A stretch of DNA of 64,000 nucleotides, taken from Sphingobacterium sp. SYP-B4668. GTDB lineage: Bacteria > Bacteroidota > Bacteroidia > Sphingobacteriales > Sphingobacteriaceae. Within the stretch, counting starts at the first letter, position 1; every line of letters starts with the position of its first letter. This document shows, piece by piece, positions 34,209 to 42,789 of this stretch. A model generated the notes under the pieces. The model saw nothing but the letters and a program-made list of their open reading frames with translations. It was not told the DNA's origin and did not search any database. Location: assembly GCF_027627455.1 (NCBI RefSeq), contig NZ_CP115483.1:4092001-4156000 (forward strand). Direction: 5' to 3'. The position numbers and the translations under genes are program-made.

Positions 34209-34236
34209 AGGTAGCATATGGGTCCATATGCTACCT
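34209..34236. terminator. Bidirectional terminator hairpin between PLPBP gene and glyA
   Basis: Perfect 12-bp stem AGGTAGCATATG / CATATGCTACCT with a GGTC loop, between two convergent genes that end at 34204 and 34249. Confidence 0.8.
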
Positions 34237-34248
34237 GGATTAAAACAA

Positions 34249-35514
34249 CTAGCTATATAAAGGAAAGCCTTCCAGCAACGTCTCTACTTCCTTTCGAACA
34301 GCGTCACTAGCTCCTCCCCCACTAGAGAGTACCCGATCGATCATATCGGCAATGGTTACCATATCCCGCTCTTTCATTCCTCGCGTAGTCATAGCAGGAG
34401 TTCCGAATCGTATGCCCGAAGTAATCGATGCAGGCTTATCATCAAAGGGCAACATATTTTTATTTGCCGTTATCCCAGATTTCTCCAACAAACCTTCGGC
34501 CGCCTTTCCCGTGATACCCTTTCTTCTCAAATCCACCAACAAGAGGTGATTGTCTGTGCCCTCAGAAGAAATATCATAACCTCGTTCCATTAATCCCCCA
34601 GCCAGCGCACGGGCATTAGCCTGCACCTGTTGCATGTACATAGAGTAGCTAGGGTCCAGTGCTTCGCTAAAAGCAACAGCCTTTGCCGCAATGATATGTT
34701 CTAAGGGGCCGCCCTGTGTACCTGGGAAAACAGCAGAATCTAGCATCGCTGACAGCATACGCAAATTTCCTTTCTTATCCTTAATCCCCCGACCATTCTC
34801 CGTATCCTTACCGATCATAATCATACCACCACGAGGGCCACGTAATGTCTTATGGGTAGTGGTCGTCACAACATGGCAATGCTCCAATGGATTGTTAAGC
34901 ATTCCACAGGCTATAAATCCCGCCGGATGTGCAATATCTGCCATCAATATCGCTCCCACCCGATCCGCTACCTGTCGGATCAATACATAATCCCAGTCTC
35001 GGGAATAGGCCGATGCTCCTGTAATGATTAATTTAGGCTTTTCCAGTAACGCCACCCGCTCCAATTCGTCGTAGTCAATCCGTCCAGTCTCTTTGTCTAC
35101 TCCATAAAAATGAGGGACAAAATTCAATCCCGAAAAATTGGCTGCCGACCCGTGCGTCAAATGCCCACCGTGATTAAGGTTAAATCCTAGTATTTTGTCT
35201 CCAGGATTGAGAACAGAGAGAAAGACTGCGGCATTGGCTTGCGAACCTGAATGGGGCTGCACATTCACCCATGTTGCGCCAAATAACGCCTTCGCCCTAT
35301 CAATAGCCAATTGCTCTACTTCATCGACGAAGTCGCAACCCGCATAATACCGTTTGCCTGGCAGTCCTTCTGCATATTTATTGGTCATCACCGACCCTGC
35401 CGCCTCCATCACTTGGTTACTGACAAAATTTTCCGAAGCGATTAATTCTACATTCTGCTGTTGACGCCTCAGCTCTTTAGCGATAATATCAAACGTCCTT
35501 TGATCTCTCTTCAT
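34249..35514 (-). CDS. glyA: Serine hydroxymethyltransferase
   Basis: A PLP enzyme that interconverts serine and glycine and charges tetrahydrofolate with one-carbon units. The 421-aa product is of normal length, with ASENFVSNQVMEAAGS at the start, the PLP-lysine in TTTTHKTLRGPRGG (about residue 229), GHLTHGSAANFSG and KNMLPFDDKPA. It lies 42 nt downstream of serC on the same strand and is probably co-transcribed with it, linking serine synthesis to one-carbon supply. Confidence 0.97.
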   Translation of the reverse strand: MKRDQRTFDIIAKELRRQQQNVELIASENFVSNQVMEAAGSVMTNKYAEGLPGKRYYAGCDFVDEVEQLAIDRAKALFGATWVNVQPHSGSQANAAVFLSVLNPGDKILGFNLNHGGHLTHGSAANFSGLNFVPHFYGVDKETGRIDYDELERVALLEKPKLIITGASAYSRDWDYVLIRQVADRVGAILMADIAHPAGFIACGMLNNPLEHCHVVTTTTHKTLRGPRGGMIMIGKDTENGRGIKDKKGNLRMLSAMLDSAVFPGTQGGPLEHIIAAKAVAFSEALDPSYSMYMQQVQANARALAGGLMERGYDISSEGTDNHLLLVDLRRKGITGKAAEGLLEKSGITANKNMLPFDDKPASITSGIRFGTPAMTTRGMKERDMVTIADMIDRVLSSGGGASDAVRKEVETLLEGFPLYS

Positions 35515-35556
35515 ATTTTTATGTTTTTGTAAAAAAGATTAATTGTCAATCGTCCA

Positions 35557-36630
35557 TCAGCCCCTTAGGCGTTCGTATTCTTGCATAGCCACTACGAGCG
35601 CGCTGACACTCTCTAAAGGTAATGCATTGTATAACGACGCCCTAAAACCACCTGCGCTACGATGTCCGGCTATCCCCACAATCCCCCTAGCTTCGGCAAA
35701 CGCCAGAAAATCCTGCGTATGTTCTGGGGCCTTCAATACAAAAGTCGCATTCATGCGACTTCTACAGCTTTCATCGGCCCTGCCCTCGAAAAGGTTACTT
35801 TGATCGATCTCCCGATATAAAAGAGTCGATTTTGCAAGATTATACGCCGCTATCCCCGCAATCCCGCCCTGCTCTTTCAACCATCGAAGGTTCAACATGG
35901 TGACATAGATAGCATATACCGGCGGAGTATTGTAGAGTGAACCATTTTTAGTCAATATGCTATAGTCGAAAATATTCGGAATATCACGGTTGGAGCGACC
36001 CAATACGTCCTTTTTGACGATGACTACCGAAACTCCAGCTGGTCCCATATTCTTTTGAGCACTTGCATAAATAAGCGCGTATTTCGAAACATCGACTTCT
36101 TGACTCAAAATATCTGATGACATATCACATACCAGCGGTATGGGAGCATTGGGTACACCGATAGTCTCTGTTCCGTAAATCGTATTATTAGACGTATAGT
36201 GGAAATAACTACATGCATTCGGAATCGAAAATCCAGTTGGTATACGCCGATAACCATATTCTTTTCCCGAAGCTACCACATGTATATCGCCATACACACG
36301 AGCCTCGTCGATGGCTTTTGAGGCCCACACCCCCGTATCCAAATAAGCAGCTTGCCCCCCTATCGGCAACAAGTTGAGTGGTACTTGAGCAAATTGTTGG
36401 CTTGCCCCACCTGACAGAAACAATACAGCATAATCTGAGGAGATGCCCATCAGTTCTCGCAGGAGCTCCTCGGCTTCGACCAAGATAGCCTCAAACTCCG
36501 GTGTACGATGCGAGATTTCCAAAAGGGATAGTCCCTTTCCCATATAATCCCGGGCGGCATCCGCAGCGGCTTCCAATACCGATGCCGGAAGAATCGCTGG
36601 GCCTGGATTAAAATTATGCTTATTGTTCAT
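35557..36630 (-). CDS. serC: Phosphoserine aminotransferase
   Basis: Transfers an amino group from glutamate to 3-phosphohydroxypyruvate in serine synthesis; E. coli SerC also serves in the DXP-dependent PLP pathway. The 357-aa protein has the SerC start NFNPGPAILPASVLEAA, LFLSGGASQQFAQVPLNLL, the PLP-lysine in YASAQKNMGPAGVSVV (about residue 190) and GHRSAGGFRASLYNA near the end. Together with glyA it forms a serine-glycine unit behind a promoter carrying MocR-type repeats, divergent from the ArgD-like gene. Confidence 0.97.
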   Translation of the reverse strand: MNNKHNFNPGPAILPASVLEAAADAARDYMGKGLSLLEISHRTPEFEAILVEAEELLRELMGISSDYAVLFLSGGASQQFAQVPLNLLPIGGQAAYLDTGVWASKAIDEARVYGDIHVVASGKEYGYRRIPTGFSIPNACSYFHYTSNNTIYGTETIGVPNAPIPLVCDMSSDILSQEVDVSKYALIYASAQKNMGPAGVSVVIVKKDVLGRSNRDIPNIFDYSILTKNGSLYNTPPVYAIYVTMLNLRWLKEQGGIAGIAAYNLAKSTLLYREIDQSNLFEGRADESCRSRMNATFVLKAPEHTQDFLAFAEARGIVGIAGHRSAGGFRASLYNALPLESVSALVVAMQEYERLRG

Positions 36631-36664
36631 GATGCAAGTGATTTAGTGCTGTGTTTTGATGCGG

Positions 36665-36724
36665 CAAAATTAAAGAATCATTGGCCCCCTTCAGTAGTCC
36701 AGAAATGATAAAACAAACAGACCA
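36665..36724 (-). promoter_or_regulatory. Putative MocR-controlled promoter of serC-glyA
   Basis: Minus-strand TGGTCTG (36724-36718) and TGGACTA (36701-36695), 23 bp apart, then -7 box TAATTTTG (36672-36665) exactly 29 bp on, 34 nt before the serC start. Confidence 0.72.
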
Positions 36725-36759
36725 GAACAGTCGTTCTTCCCCCCAGATATCGATGGCTC

Positions 36760-36819
36760 TGGACTATTCGTTATTTACATACTGGACTAATCAACAGCAT
36801 CTCCAAAGCTTTATTTTTG
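36760..36819 (+). promoter_or_regulatory. Putative MocR-controlled promoter of ArgD-like gene
   Basis: Two TGGACTA repeats (36760-36766 and 36783-36789), 23 bp apart, then -7 box TATTTTTG (36812-36819), 29 bp after the second repeat and 33 nt before the start codon. It is divergent from the serC promoter, with 35 bp between their distal repeats. Confidence 0.75.
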
Positions 36820-36852
36820 TCATAAACATCAAACCACAATAGCAAAATAAAG

Positions 36853-37989
36853 ATGAATACTTTCGATGTCTTTCATAAATTGCCGATAGAAATAGTAAAA
36901 GGACAAGGCTCGTATGTTTGGGACAGACAACAGCACAAATTTCTCGATTTATATGGTGGTCATGCCGTCATTTCGGTAGGTCATGCCCATCCACATTATG
37001 TGGCTAAACTGAAAGAACAATTGGACCAAATTGGCTTCTATTCCAATAGCGTAAAAATGCCTTTACAAGATTTGATTGCCCATAAACTAGGGACATTGTC
37101 GGGATTGAAAGATTATCAGTTGTTTTTGTGCAATTCAGGAGCCGAGGCCAATGAGAATGCCTTAAAACTGGCCTCATTCCATAATGGTCGAAAGATGACA
37201 ATATGCTTTTCTGGAGCATTCCATGGACGCACCTCGCTTGCAGTGGCCACGACCGACAATCCGAAAATCAGAGCACCAATCAACGAAACACCCAACGTCA
37301 TTCGGCTACCGTTCAATAATAGTGAAGCATTATTGGATACCTTTTCAAAAATGGGCAATGAGATCAGTTCCGTAATCGTAGAGGGCATCCAAGGCGTCGG
37401 TGGAATCATTCCCGCAGACCCCATTTTTCTACGAACCATTCGAGAGTGTTGCTCCTGCTATGGTGCAATTTATATTGCCGATGCCATCCAATGTGGGTAT
37501 GGACGTACTGGCCAATTCTATTCACATGATATTGCCGGGGTGAAGGCCGATATCTATACGATGGCCAAGGGTATGGCCAATGGCTTTCCGATAGGTGCTT
37601 TATCCATTACCAATACGATCCAGCCTAGCCTAGGCCTATTGGGCACAACATTTGGCGGAAGCTATCTCGCATGTGCCGCCAGTTTGGCTGTATTGGAAAT
37701 ATTTGAACAAGAAAAATTGATTTCCAATGCCAAGGAGACTGGACAGTACCTCATGAATGAACTATCAAAGATGGAACGAATTGTCGCAATAAGAGGACGC
37801 GGGCTGATGATTGGAATAGAGCTTCCGAAGGAGTTAGGCTTTATTCGCCAACAACTGATGGAACATGACCATATATTGACTGGCGAAGCTGGCCCACACA
37901 CTATCCGAGTATTGCCAGCACTTAATCTATCGCGTCAAGATGCCGACATATTCTTAACGGCATTACAATATCGCTTGTCTCGCGCGTAA
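36853..37989 (+). CDS. ArgD-like class III aminotransferase
   Basis: A 378-aa PLP-dependent aminotransferase of the acetylornithine / succinyldiaminopimelate group. Class-III signs are FLDLYGGHAVISVGHAHP, CNSGAEANENALKLA, FHGRTSLAVA, ADAIQCGYGRTGQF and the PLP-lysine segment MAKGMANGFPIGA (about residue 239). No arginine genes are near, so the amino acceptor is uncertain; relatives act on acetylornithine, succinylornithine or GABA-like amines. Its promoter repeats match the MocR-type sites, and it diverges from serC-glyA. Confidence 0.9.
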   Translation: MNTFDVFHKLPIEIVKGQGSYVWDRQQHKFLDLYGGHAVISVGHAHPHYVAKLKEQLDQIGFYSNSVKMPLQDLIAHKLGTLSGLKDYQLFLCNSGAEANENALKLASFHNGRKMTICFSGAFHGRTSLAVATTDNPKIRAPINETPNVIRLPFNNSEALLDTFSKMGNEISSVIVEGIQGVGGIIPADPIFLRTIRECCSCYGAIYIADAIQCGYGRTGQFYSHDIAGVKADIYTMAKGMANGFPIGALSITNTIQPSLGLLGTTFGGSYLACAASLAVLEIFEQEKLISNAKETGQYLMNELSKMERIVAIRGRGLMIGIELPKELGFIRQQLMEHDHILTGEAGPHTIRVLPALNLSRQDADIFLTALQYRLSRA

Positions 37990-38012
37990 GCTGCATCTCT
38001 CCCGCAGCTTAC
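37986..38012 (+). terminator. Rho-independent terminator after ArgD-like gene
   Basis: Nine-bp stem GTAAGCTGC / GCAGCTTAC overlapping the stop codon, with a nine-base loop and an ATTTTC tail. Confidence 0.82.
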
Positions 38013-38267
38013 ATTTTCATCCTGCGTATTTCCCTCCTTTGTTGTAAAAGGAAAGTTGTTCTTATACGCTTGTTTGTGCGCAAATCCCCACGGATAACTT
38101 GTTAATTTAAAAATTAACCCTAAATTCGTAACACGCCTAACTTAAGGAGCCTGTTTTTGGACATAAGTCCTTCATAAAAGTTGGATATATGTGTAGAACA
38201 AATTTAAAGTTGACCATTGGCGACATCATTGGAGGAGCCTTGAGACCATCATCAATACTAGCGACAT

Positions 38268-39803
38268 ATGAATAACAAATTAGTCCTATTGATAACCTTC
38301 GTATGCCTTGTTGGACGAAGCCTAGCACAAGACAACCCGCGTCCGAATATTGTGGTCTTTTTTGTAGACGACCTGGGTTGGCAAGATACATCCGAACCCT
38401 TCTACACCGAAAAAACTCCGATAAACAAAAGTTTTCATACCCCTTATGTAGAGCGCCTAGCCAAGGATGCCGTCAAATTCACAAATGCCTACGCCACTGC
38501 CGTCTGTACACCCTCGCGCATCAGTTTCCTGACAGGAATCAATGCAGCACACCATCGTGTTACCAATTGGACACATCCCAAGGCCAATACCCCGACAGAC
38601 AATGAAGATAATTTGTTGCTACCCCCTGATTGGAATATCAATGGATTAAGCCCGATTGCGGGTATACCACACACGGTATATGCAACCCCTTTTCCACAAA
38701 TACTCAAAGACAATGGGTATCACACCATCCACATTGGTAAAGCCCATTGGGGTGCTGCTGGGACACCGGGAGCCAATCCATTGAACTTAGGATTCATCGT
38801 AAACGTTGGCGGCCATTCAGCCGGACATCCACAAAGCTACTACGGTGAGCAAAATTATGGCAACATCCCTGGAAAAGCCAGCCATCAGGCGGTCCCCGAT
38901 CTCATGGAATACTATGGCTCCCCCATATTTTTGACTGAAGCCCTTACCCAACAGGCCATCAAAGCTATCCAAACACCTATAGATCGCAAGACACCGTTTT
39001 TGCTGAACTTCTCAAACTATGCCGTCCATGTACCTATACAACCCGACCCACGATTCGTACAACGTTATCTAGACCAGGGATTGGATGCAAATGAAGCAGC
39101 CTATGCCTCTCTGGTAGAAGGCTATGACAAAAGTATGGGAGATATCATCGATTTTTTGAAAGAACAGGGCGTCTATGATAATACGATTATCATCTTCGTG
39201 AGCGACAATGGCGGATTGAGCTTACATCCTGCACGGACAAATGCCAGTCATACCCAAAACCTACCGCTCAAAGCCGGGAAAGGATCGTTGTATGAAGGCG
39301 GTATCCGTGTACCTTTGCTGATTAAAGGCGTCAATCAGAAAAAAGGGATAACCAGAGATACTCCTGTCATCATGGAAGATCTCTTTCCGACCATCTTACA
39401 TCTGGCTAATATATCCAACTATACCACCGTCCAACCAGCTTTAGATGGGCAGAATATAGCTGAACTCATGAGTTCTAAAAAGCAGGATGCCAAATGGGAC
39501 AAAAGAATACTCGTATGGAATTATCCCAATAAATGGATACCGACAGATGGGCCTGCAATCAATTTCTTTTCAGCAATACGACAAGGAGACTATAAGTTGC
39601 TATACGACATGAAAAATGGACGTCTAGAACTCTATAACCTAACAAAAGACATTGGCGAGACCGATAATTTGGTACACAAAATGCAATCGAAGACTACGGA
39701 AATGAGCCGCTTGCTTGCCGAGCAACTTAGGAGCTGGAAGGCTCAATTGCCGACCTACAAAACCACCGGTCATCCTGTACCCTTTCCTGATGAGTTAAAG
39801 TAG
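38268..39803 (+). CDS. Secreted sulfatase (formylglycine-type)
   Basis: A 511-aa exported sulfatase (signal LVLLITFVCLVGRSLAQ) that hydrolyses sulfate esters. The N-terminal metal site is PNIVVFFVDDLGWQD, and the cysteine to be changed to formylglycine is Cys80 in CTPSR, followed by LTG. Further metal and substrate motifs are HIGKAHWG, the SDNGGL segment and GKGSLYEGGIRVPLLI. The substrate is not deducible. It lies alone, 16 kb left of the SusCD locus that has two other sulfatases. A sulfatase-maturating enzyme is not in the window. Confidence 0.92.
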   Translation: MNNKLVLLITFVCLVGRSLAQDNPRPNIVVFFVDDLGWQDTSEPFYTEKTPINKSFHTPYVERLAKDAVKFTNAYATAVCTPSRISFLTGINAAHHRVTNWTHPKANTPTDNEDNLLLPPDWNINGLSPIAGIPHTVYATPFPQILKDNGYHTIHIGKAHWGAAGTPGANPLNLGFIVNVGGHSAGHPQSYYGEQNYGNIPGKASHQAVPDLMEYYGSPIFLTEALTQQAIKAIQTPIDRKTPFLLNFSNYAVHVPIQPDPRFVQRYLDQGLDANEAAYASLVEGYDKSMGDIIDFLKEQGVYDNTIIIFVSDNGGLSLHPARTNASHTQNLPLKAGKGSLYEGGIRVPLLIKGVNQKKGITRDTPVIMEDLFPTILHLANISNYTTVQPALDGQNIAELMSSKKQDAKWDKRILVWNYPNKWIPTDGPAINFFSAIRQGDYKLLYDMKNGRLELYNLTKDIGETDNLVHKMQSKTTEMSRLLAEQLRSWKAQLPTYKTTGHPVPFPDELK

Positions 39804-39867
39804 TCAATTGCAGTGCGGGACAATAATGCCGTGGACATGAACTACCAGCATGTTTCGACACTAATGA

Positions 39868-39960
39868 TTAAGAATGAGGCACGCTCCTAAAAGACCTCTT
39901 CATACCAAGCTCGTCTTTCATTCCTCCGAAACCAATCAACGCTTTCATTTTTGTAGCCAT
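39868..39960 (-). CDS. Possible 30-aa peptide
   Basis: A short frame starting MATKMKALIGFGGMKDELGM and ending VPHS, preceded by an A-rich stretch good for ribosome binding in Bacteroidota. It is methionine- and glycine-rich with a GG pair. There is no nearby maturation or export gene, so a bacteriocin-like or RiPP role is unsupported. It could be chance in an otherwise gene-free accessory stretch. Confidence 0.25.
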   Translation of the reverse strand: MATKMKALIGFGGMKDELGMKRSFRSVPHS

Positions 39961-40093
39961 ATTTTTCTTTTTTGTGCCTTCGGCCGTAAGCTATTAGCCA
40001 TAAGCGGTTTCTAAAACACTGCTCGCGAGGTCAGTAACAATAGGACAAACATAGGGCAGCGCCCGAGGTGAAAAGAATAATAAACGCCAAAGA

Positions 40094-40135
40094 ACGCGAA
40101 AGAAAAAAACAGCCATCCTTTCACGTCTTTCGCGT
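40094..40135. repeat. REP-like inverted repeat
   Basis: Perfect 10-bp arms ACGCGAAAGA and TCTTTCGCGT around a 22-base loop. Its composition (GCGAAAGA / TCTTTCGC) is like dispersed extragenic palindromes seen in Bacteroidota chromosomes. A smaller palindrome GGGCAGCGCCC lies at 40054-40064. Confidence 0.55.
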
Positions 40136-40189
40136 CCACTAAAGATTTACACAATTATGGGACACTGCCCTGATACTCCCAAAAACGCA

Positions 40190-40525
40190 TAGTAGTTTGA
40201 GCCAAACTGCTAGTAGTTTGGCTCAAACACATAGCAGTTTACGACAAACGCACAACACTTGTTCACCAAGTCATAGCACTTTTTCGATAAGGCATAGCAG
40301 TTTGCGACAAACGCACGACACTTGTCCAACAAGTCATAGTACTTATTGGATAACGTATAGCAGTTTGCGACAAACGTATAGCAGTTGTTCACAAAGTCAT
40401 AGCACTTGTCGGATAAAGCAGAGCAGTTTGCAACAAACGCAGAGCACTTGTTCACAAAGTCTTGGCACTTGTTCGAAATCTATATCCTGTTTGGCTCAAC
40501 TTACTAGGAGTTTATAACAAACTAC
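40190..40525. repeat. Tandem array of sixteen 21-bp units with 63-bp higher-order period
   Basis: Sixteen units of exactly 21 bp run without indels from 40190 to 40525. Many have an imperfectly palindromic core such as AGTTTGCGACAAACG or CTTGTTCACCAAG. Units 3, 6, 9 and 12 belong to one type (core GTTTGCGACAAAC), 4, 7, 10 and 13 to a second (CTTGTTCACAAAG) and 5, 8, 11 and 14 to a third, giving a 63-bp superrepeat. Because 21 is a multiple of three, both strands show long open frames of heptads (for instance ANCYALS, NKCYDFV on the minus strand) but no ATG-started gene is convincing. Function unknown. Confidence 0.9.
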
Positions 40526-40572
40526 TTACCGTTTTTCCACCTTACCGGTTCATAAAGGTCTTTGCGAATGGA

Positions 40573-41069
40573 CTACAATCTCCCCTTTGATAGGGGACGT
40601 GCATAATTAGTGTGTTTGATGATTCCGCTTGCTACCCCCGAAATCGTTAATGTCATCTCTTCTTCCCAAACTTCACCAACTTTTAGATTGGTATCCATGC
40701 TCTTCATAACGCCAGCCGAAGTGTTAACGCCATTCATAGATGTTGCTCCATGTAAAGATGTGAACACACCGTTGTCTTCTCGAAAACCATCTGTAGATTC
40801 AATATCTTCATTTAATCCGATAGGTTCGACTTGAAAATAAGTTTTCCCTCCATGGTTAATCTTTTTATAGATGTGATAAGTATAGGTGTCTTTGGCATCT
40901 TTTAGGTCTGTCATATTCCATTTATTACCAATAGCATAACGCCAATAAGAAATGCTTGTTGGATTGCCTCCATTCCCATCGTTCCCATCATCGTTGAAAC
41001 CATTATCATCTGATGTACTGCACGAAGCAAAAATCATAAATAAATTAAGTATTTAATGGTAGTCTTCAT
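40573..41069 (-). pseudogene. Frameshifted lipoprotein fragment
   Basis: An in-phase signal peptide can be rebuilt only across a 1-nt shift: ATG at 41069 gives MKTTIKYLIYL and then stops, while the next frame supplies MIFASCSTSDDNG with the lipobox cysteine. The span of 497 nt is one base short of a whole number of codons. The mature part has an Asp/Asn/Gly-rich linker, then YWRYAIGNKWNMTDL and YFQVEPIGL. The C-terminus ends abruptly (ARPLSKGRL) just before the repeat array and is probably truncated. Family unknown; it looks like a decayed gene in an AT-rich island with the OmpA-like gene. Confidence 0.65.
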
Positions 41070-41088
41070 AGTCATTTAATATTTTAAG

Positions 41089-42099
41089 TTATTTAACACG
41101 GATCAATTCCACTCGACGGTTTTTAGCTTTATTTTCTTCCGAATTGTTGGCAACCAAAGGTTTTTCAGAACCGAAACCTATAGCTGATAATCGAGCTTTG
41201 TCAATTCCATTTGCAATGAGATTATCCACTACAGCATTAGCACGGTCTTTTGATAGCTTTTTATTGTGTAACGCATCGCCTGTATTGTCGGTATGCCCTT
41301 CAATAGCAATTATTAAGTTTTTATCTTTTTGAAGTGCTTCTGCGATTTGTATTACCACTTCTCTTCCTTCAGCCGTGATATTTGACTTATCTACATCAAA
41401 ATTGATATATAAAATAGATTTTCCTGTTTCCGAAAGATCTTTCACAATTTCATCGGCCGTTACTTTTGTAACGGTTTGTTTAAAAGCTTCTTCCTGTACA
41501 ATATTTAATTTTCCTCCTGCATTATTCGAAGTGAATTGGATATAAATATTCCCTTTGTCTTTACTTCGAATAATAAAAAACTGGATGTTTTGGTTCCAAT
41601 AGCCCATGTCACCAGAACCACCTTTATTAGGGTCTTGTTTGTTATAACGATCGTATTCTTCTCGGGTGATTTCACCATCAAAAACCTTAACTGCTCCAAC
41701 TGAAAGCAAATAATCTTCCATACTTTTTTCGAAATAGCGTTGCGAATATTCTTCACCGCGAACTGCGCCAACATTTGCTTTATACAATTTACCTTCAAAA
41801 GGAGTCATGACACCATTGATCGGGAAGAAACAAATATCAAATTTACTTTGTATAGCGCCTTTGTGAGCTTCTAATCCTTCTGGAAGGTTGATGAAAGGAA
41901 AATCCCCAATATCGGCAGTAGAAAACGCAATGTCTTCTATATTGAAATCGGCAGCTGGATTCGCTTCTTCTGTTTTTACTTCATTAGATTCAACGGAAGT
42001 TTCTAATGCATTGTGTTCATTATTTTCTTGTTGTTTCGCAGGTTGATTACAGGATACAATCAAAGCTGATAAACCAAGAATAAAGGCTGTTTTTTTCAT
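41089..42099 (-). CDS. OmpA-family peptidoglycan-binding lipoprotein
   Basis: Read from ATG at 42099 (MKKTAFILGLSALIVSCNQP), 336 aa, with lipobox cysteine at residue 17; an earlier TTG would place a foreign segment before the signal peptide. After an acidic linker, residues about 65-210 are an unrecognised domain. The C-terminus is an OmpA domain (ILYINFDVDKSNITAEG, IEGHTDNTGDALHNKKLSKDRA, IGFGSEKPLVANN, KNRRVELIRV) that binds peptidoglycan diaminopimelate through the Asp and Arg seen. It probably tethers the outer membrane to the wall. Confidence 0.88.
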   Translation of the reverse strand: MKKTAFILGLSALIVSCNQPAKQQENNEHNALETSVESNEVKTEEANPAADFNIEDIAFSTADIGDFPFINLPEGLEAHKGAIQSKFDICFFPINGVMTPFEGKLYKANVGAVRGEEYSQRYFEKSMEDYLLSVGAVKVFDGEITREEYDRYNKQDPNKGGSGDMGYWNQNIQFFIIRSKDKGNIYIQFTSNNAGGKLNIVQEEAFKQTVTKVTADEIVKDLSETGKSILYINFDVDKSNITAEGREVVIQIAEALQKDKNLIIAIEGHTDNTGDALHNKKLSKDRANAVVDNLIANGIDKARLSAIGFGSEKPLVANNSEENKAKNRRVELIRVK

Positions 42100-42163
42100 T
42101 TTTATATAAATTTTAAAAGGGCTAAAGATAAATGTTTTCCTTTTCAAAAAAAAAGAATTTAAT

Positions 42164-42583
42164 TTATTGGTTTACGACATCAAAATCAAAACGAACATCT
42201 GTTTCGGATTGCGCATCAGTACTAATACTAAGATTTTGATTAGAGCCATAATAATGAAAAAAAACTTCTAAACTTCCAGATAAAGAAGCAATATCTTGTG
42301 TGTTTTCGCCAAAAAAAGCACCTGTTTCTACAGTAAAAGTTTTAGGAGTTAAGAATGAGTAAGATTCGTTTGGTTTTGGAGTAACTTTTAATTTATTACT
42401 ACCTCTTTTTGTAACTATAACAATAGCGCCATGCCATTCGTTTTGATCACCTGGGTTATAAGATGATGAATACAATTTGCCTTTGTACGCTCCCACCTCG
42501 ACTCCAATAGGTGATTCCGTGTGGCGCAGACCTGTTGTACATGTCCGAAAAATATATGTATATTGTAGCAGCAGATGAGACAT
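42164..42583 (-). pseudogene. N-terminally truncated gene fragment at a rearrangement junction
   Basis: The coherent part is from about 42510 down to 42164 (SPIGVEVGAYKGKLYSSS to SETDVRFDFDVVNQ), a beta-rich domain with VIVTKRGSNKLKVTPKP. The preceding codons (MSHLLLQYTYIF) are the reverse complement of a different plus-strand reading frame, so the true N-terminus is missing. It ends 65 nt before the OmpA-like lipoprotein start, and the three minus-strand genes may once have been one unit. No family recognised. Confidence 0.5.
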
Positions 42584-42684
42584 TAAGTAATATCGCTGTA
42601 AAAGATAGCATCGGATTTGGAGTCGATGAGCAAATTGTAGAACAACTATCTGAAACTAAAGACAGGAAAGCAGCAGTAGTTTAG
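42541..42684 (+). pseudogene. C-terminal fragment of an unknown protein
   Basis: A 47-codon frame from ATG 42541 (MSEKYMYIVAADETLSNIAV, ending KDRKAAVV). It stays open a little further upstream (PCGADLLY) before a stop, so it looks like a remnant whose 5' part was lost where the minus-strand fragment begins. Protein family not recognised. Confidence 0.35.
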
Positions 42685-42789
42685 GGCAAGCCGCCACGAG
42701 TAGTGTATTCGCGCCTGATGACGGCGTTGCTAGAGAAGAAATAACACAAGCTTACTTATAACCCAATTAGATTTAAAACTATTACAGAA

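Noticed and set aside
40197..40517. 106-codon plus-strand and 81-codon minus-strand frames over the repeat array
   Set aside because: Open frames follow automatically from a stop-free 21-bp unit; the minus-strand start is a GTG inside the repeats and neither frame has a convincing start or known family.
40190..40525. Possible CRISPR array
   Set aside because: Units are contiguous 21-bp repeats with a 63-bp superrepeat and no unique spacers; no cas genes are present.
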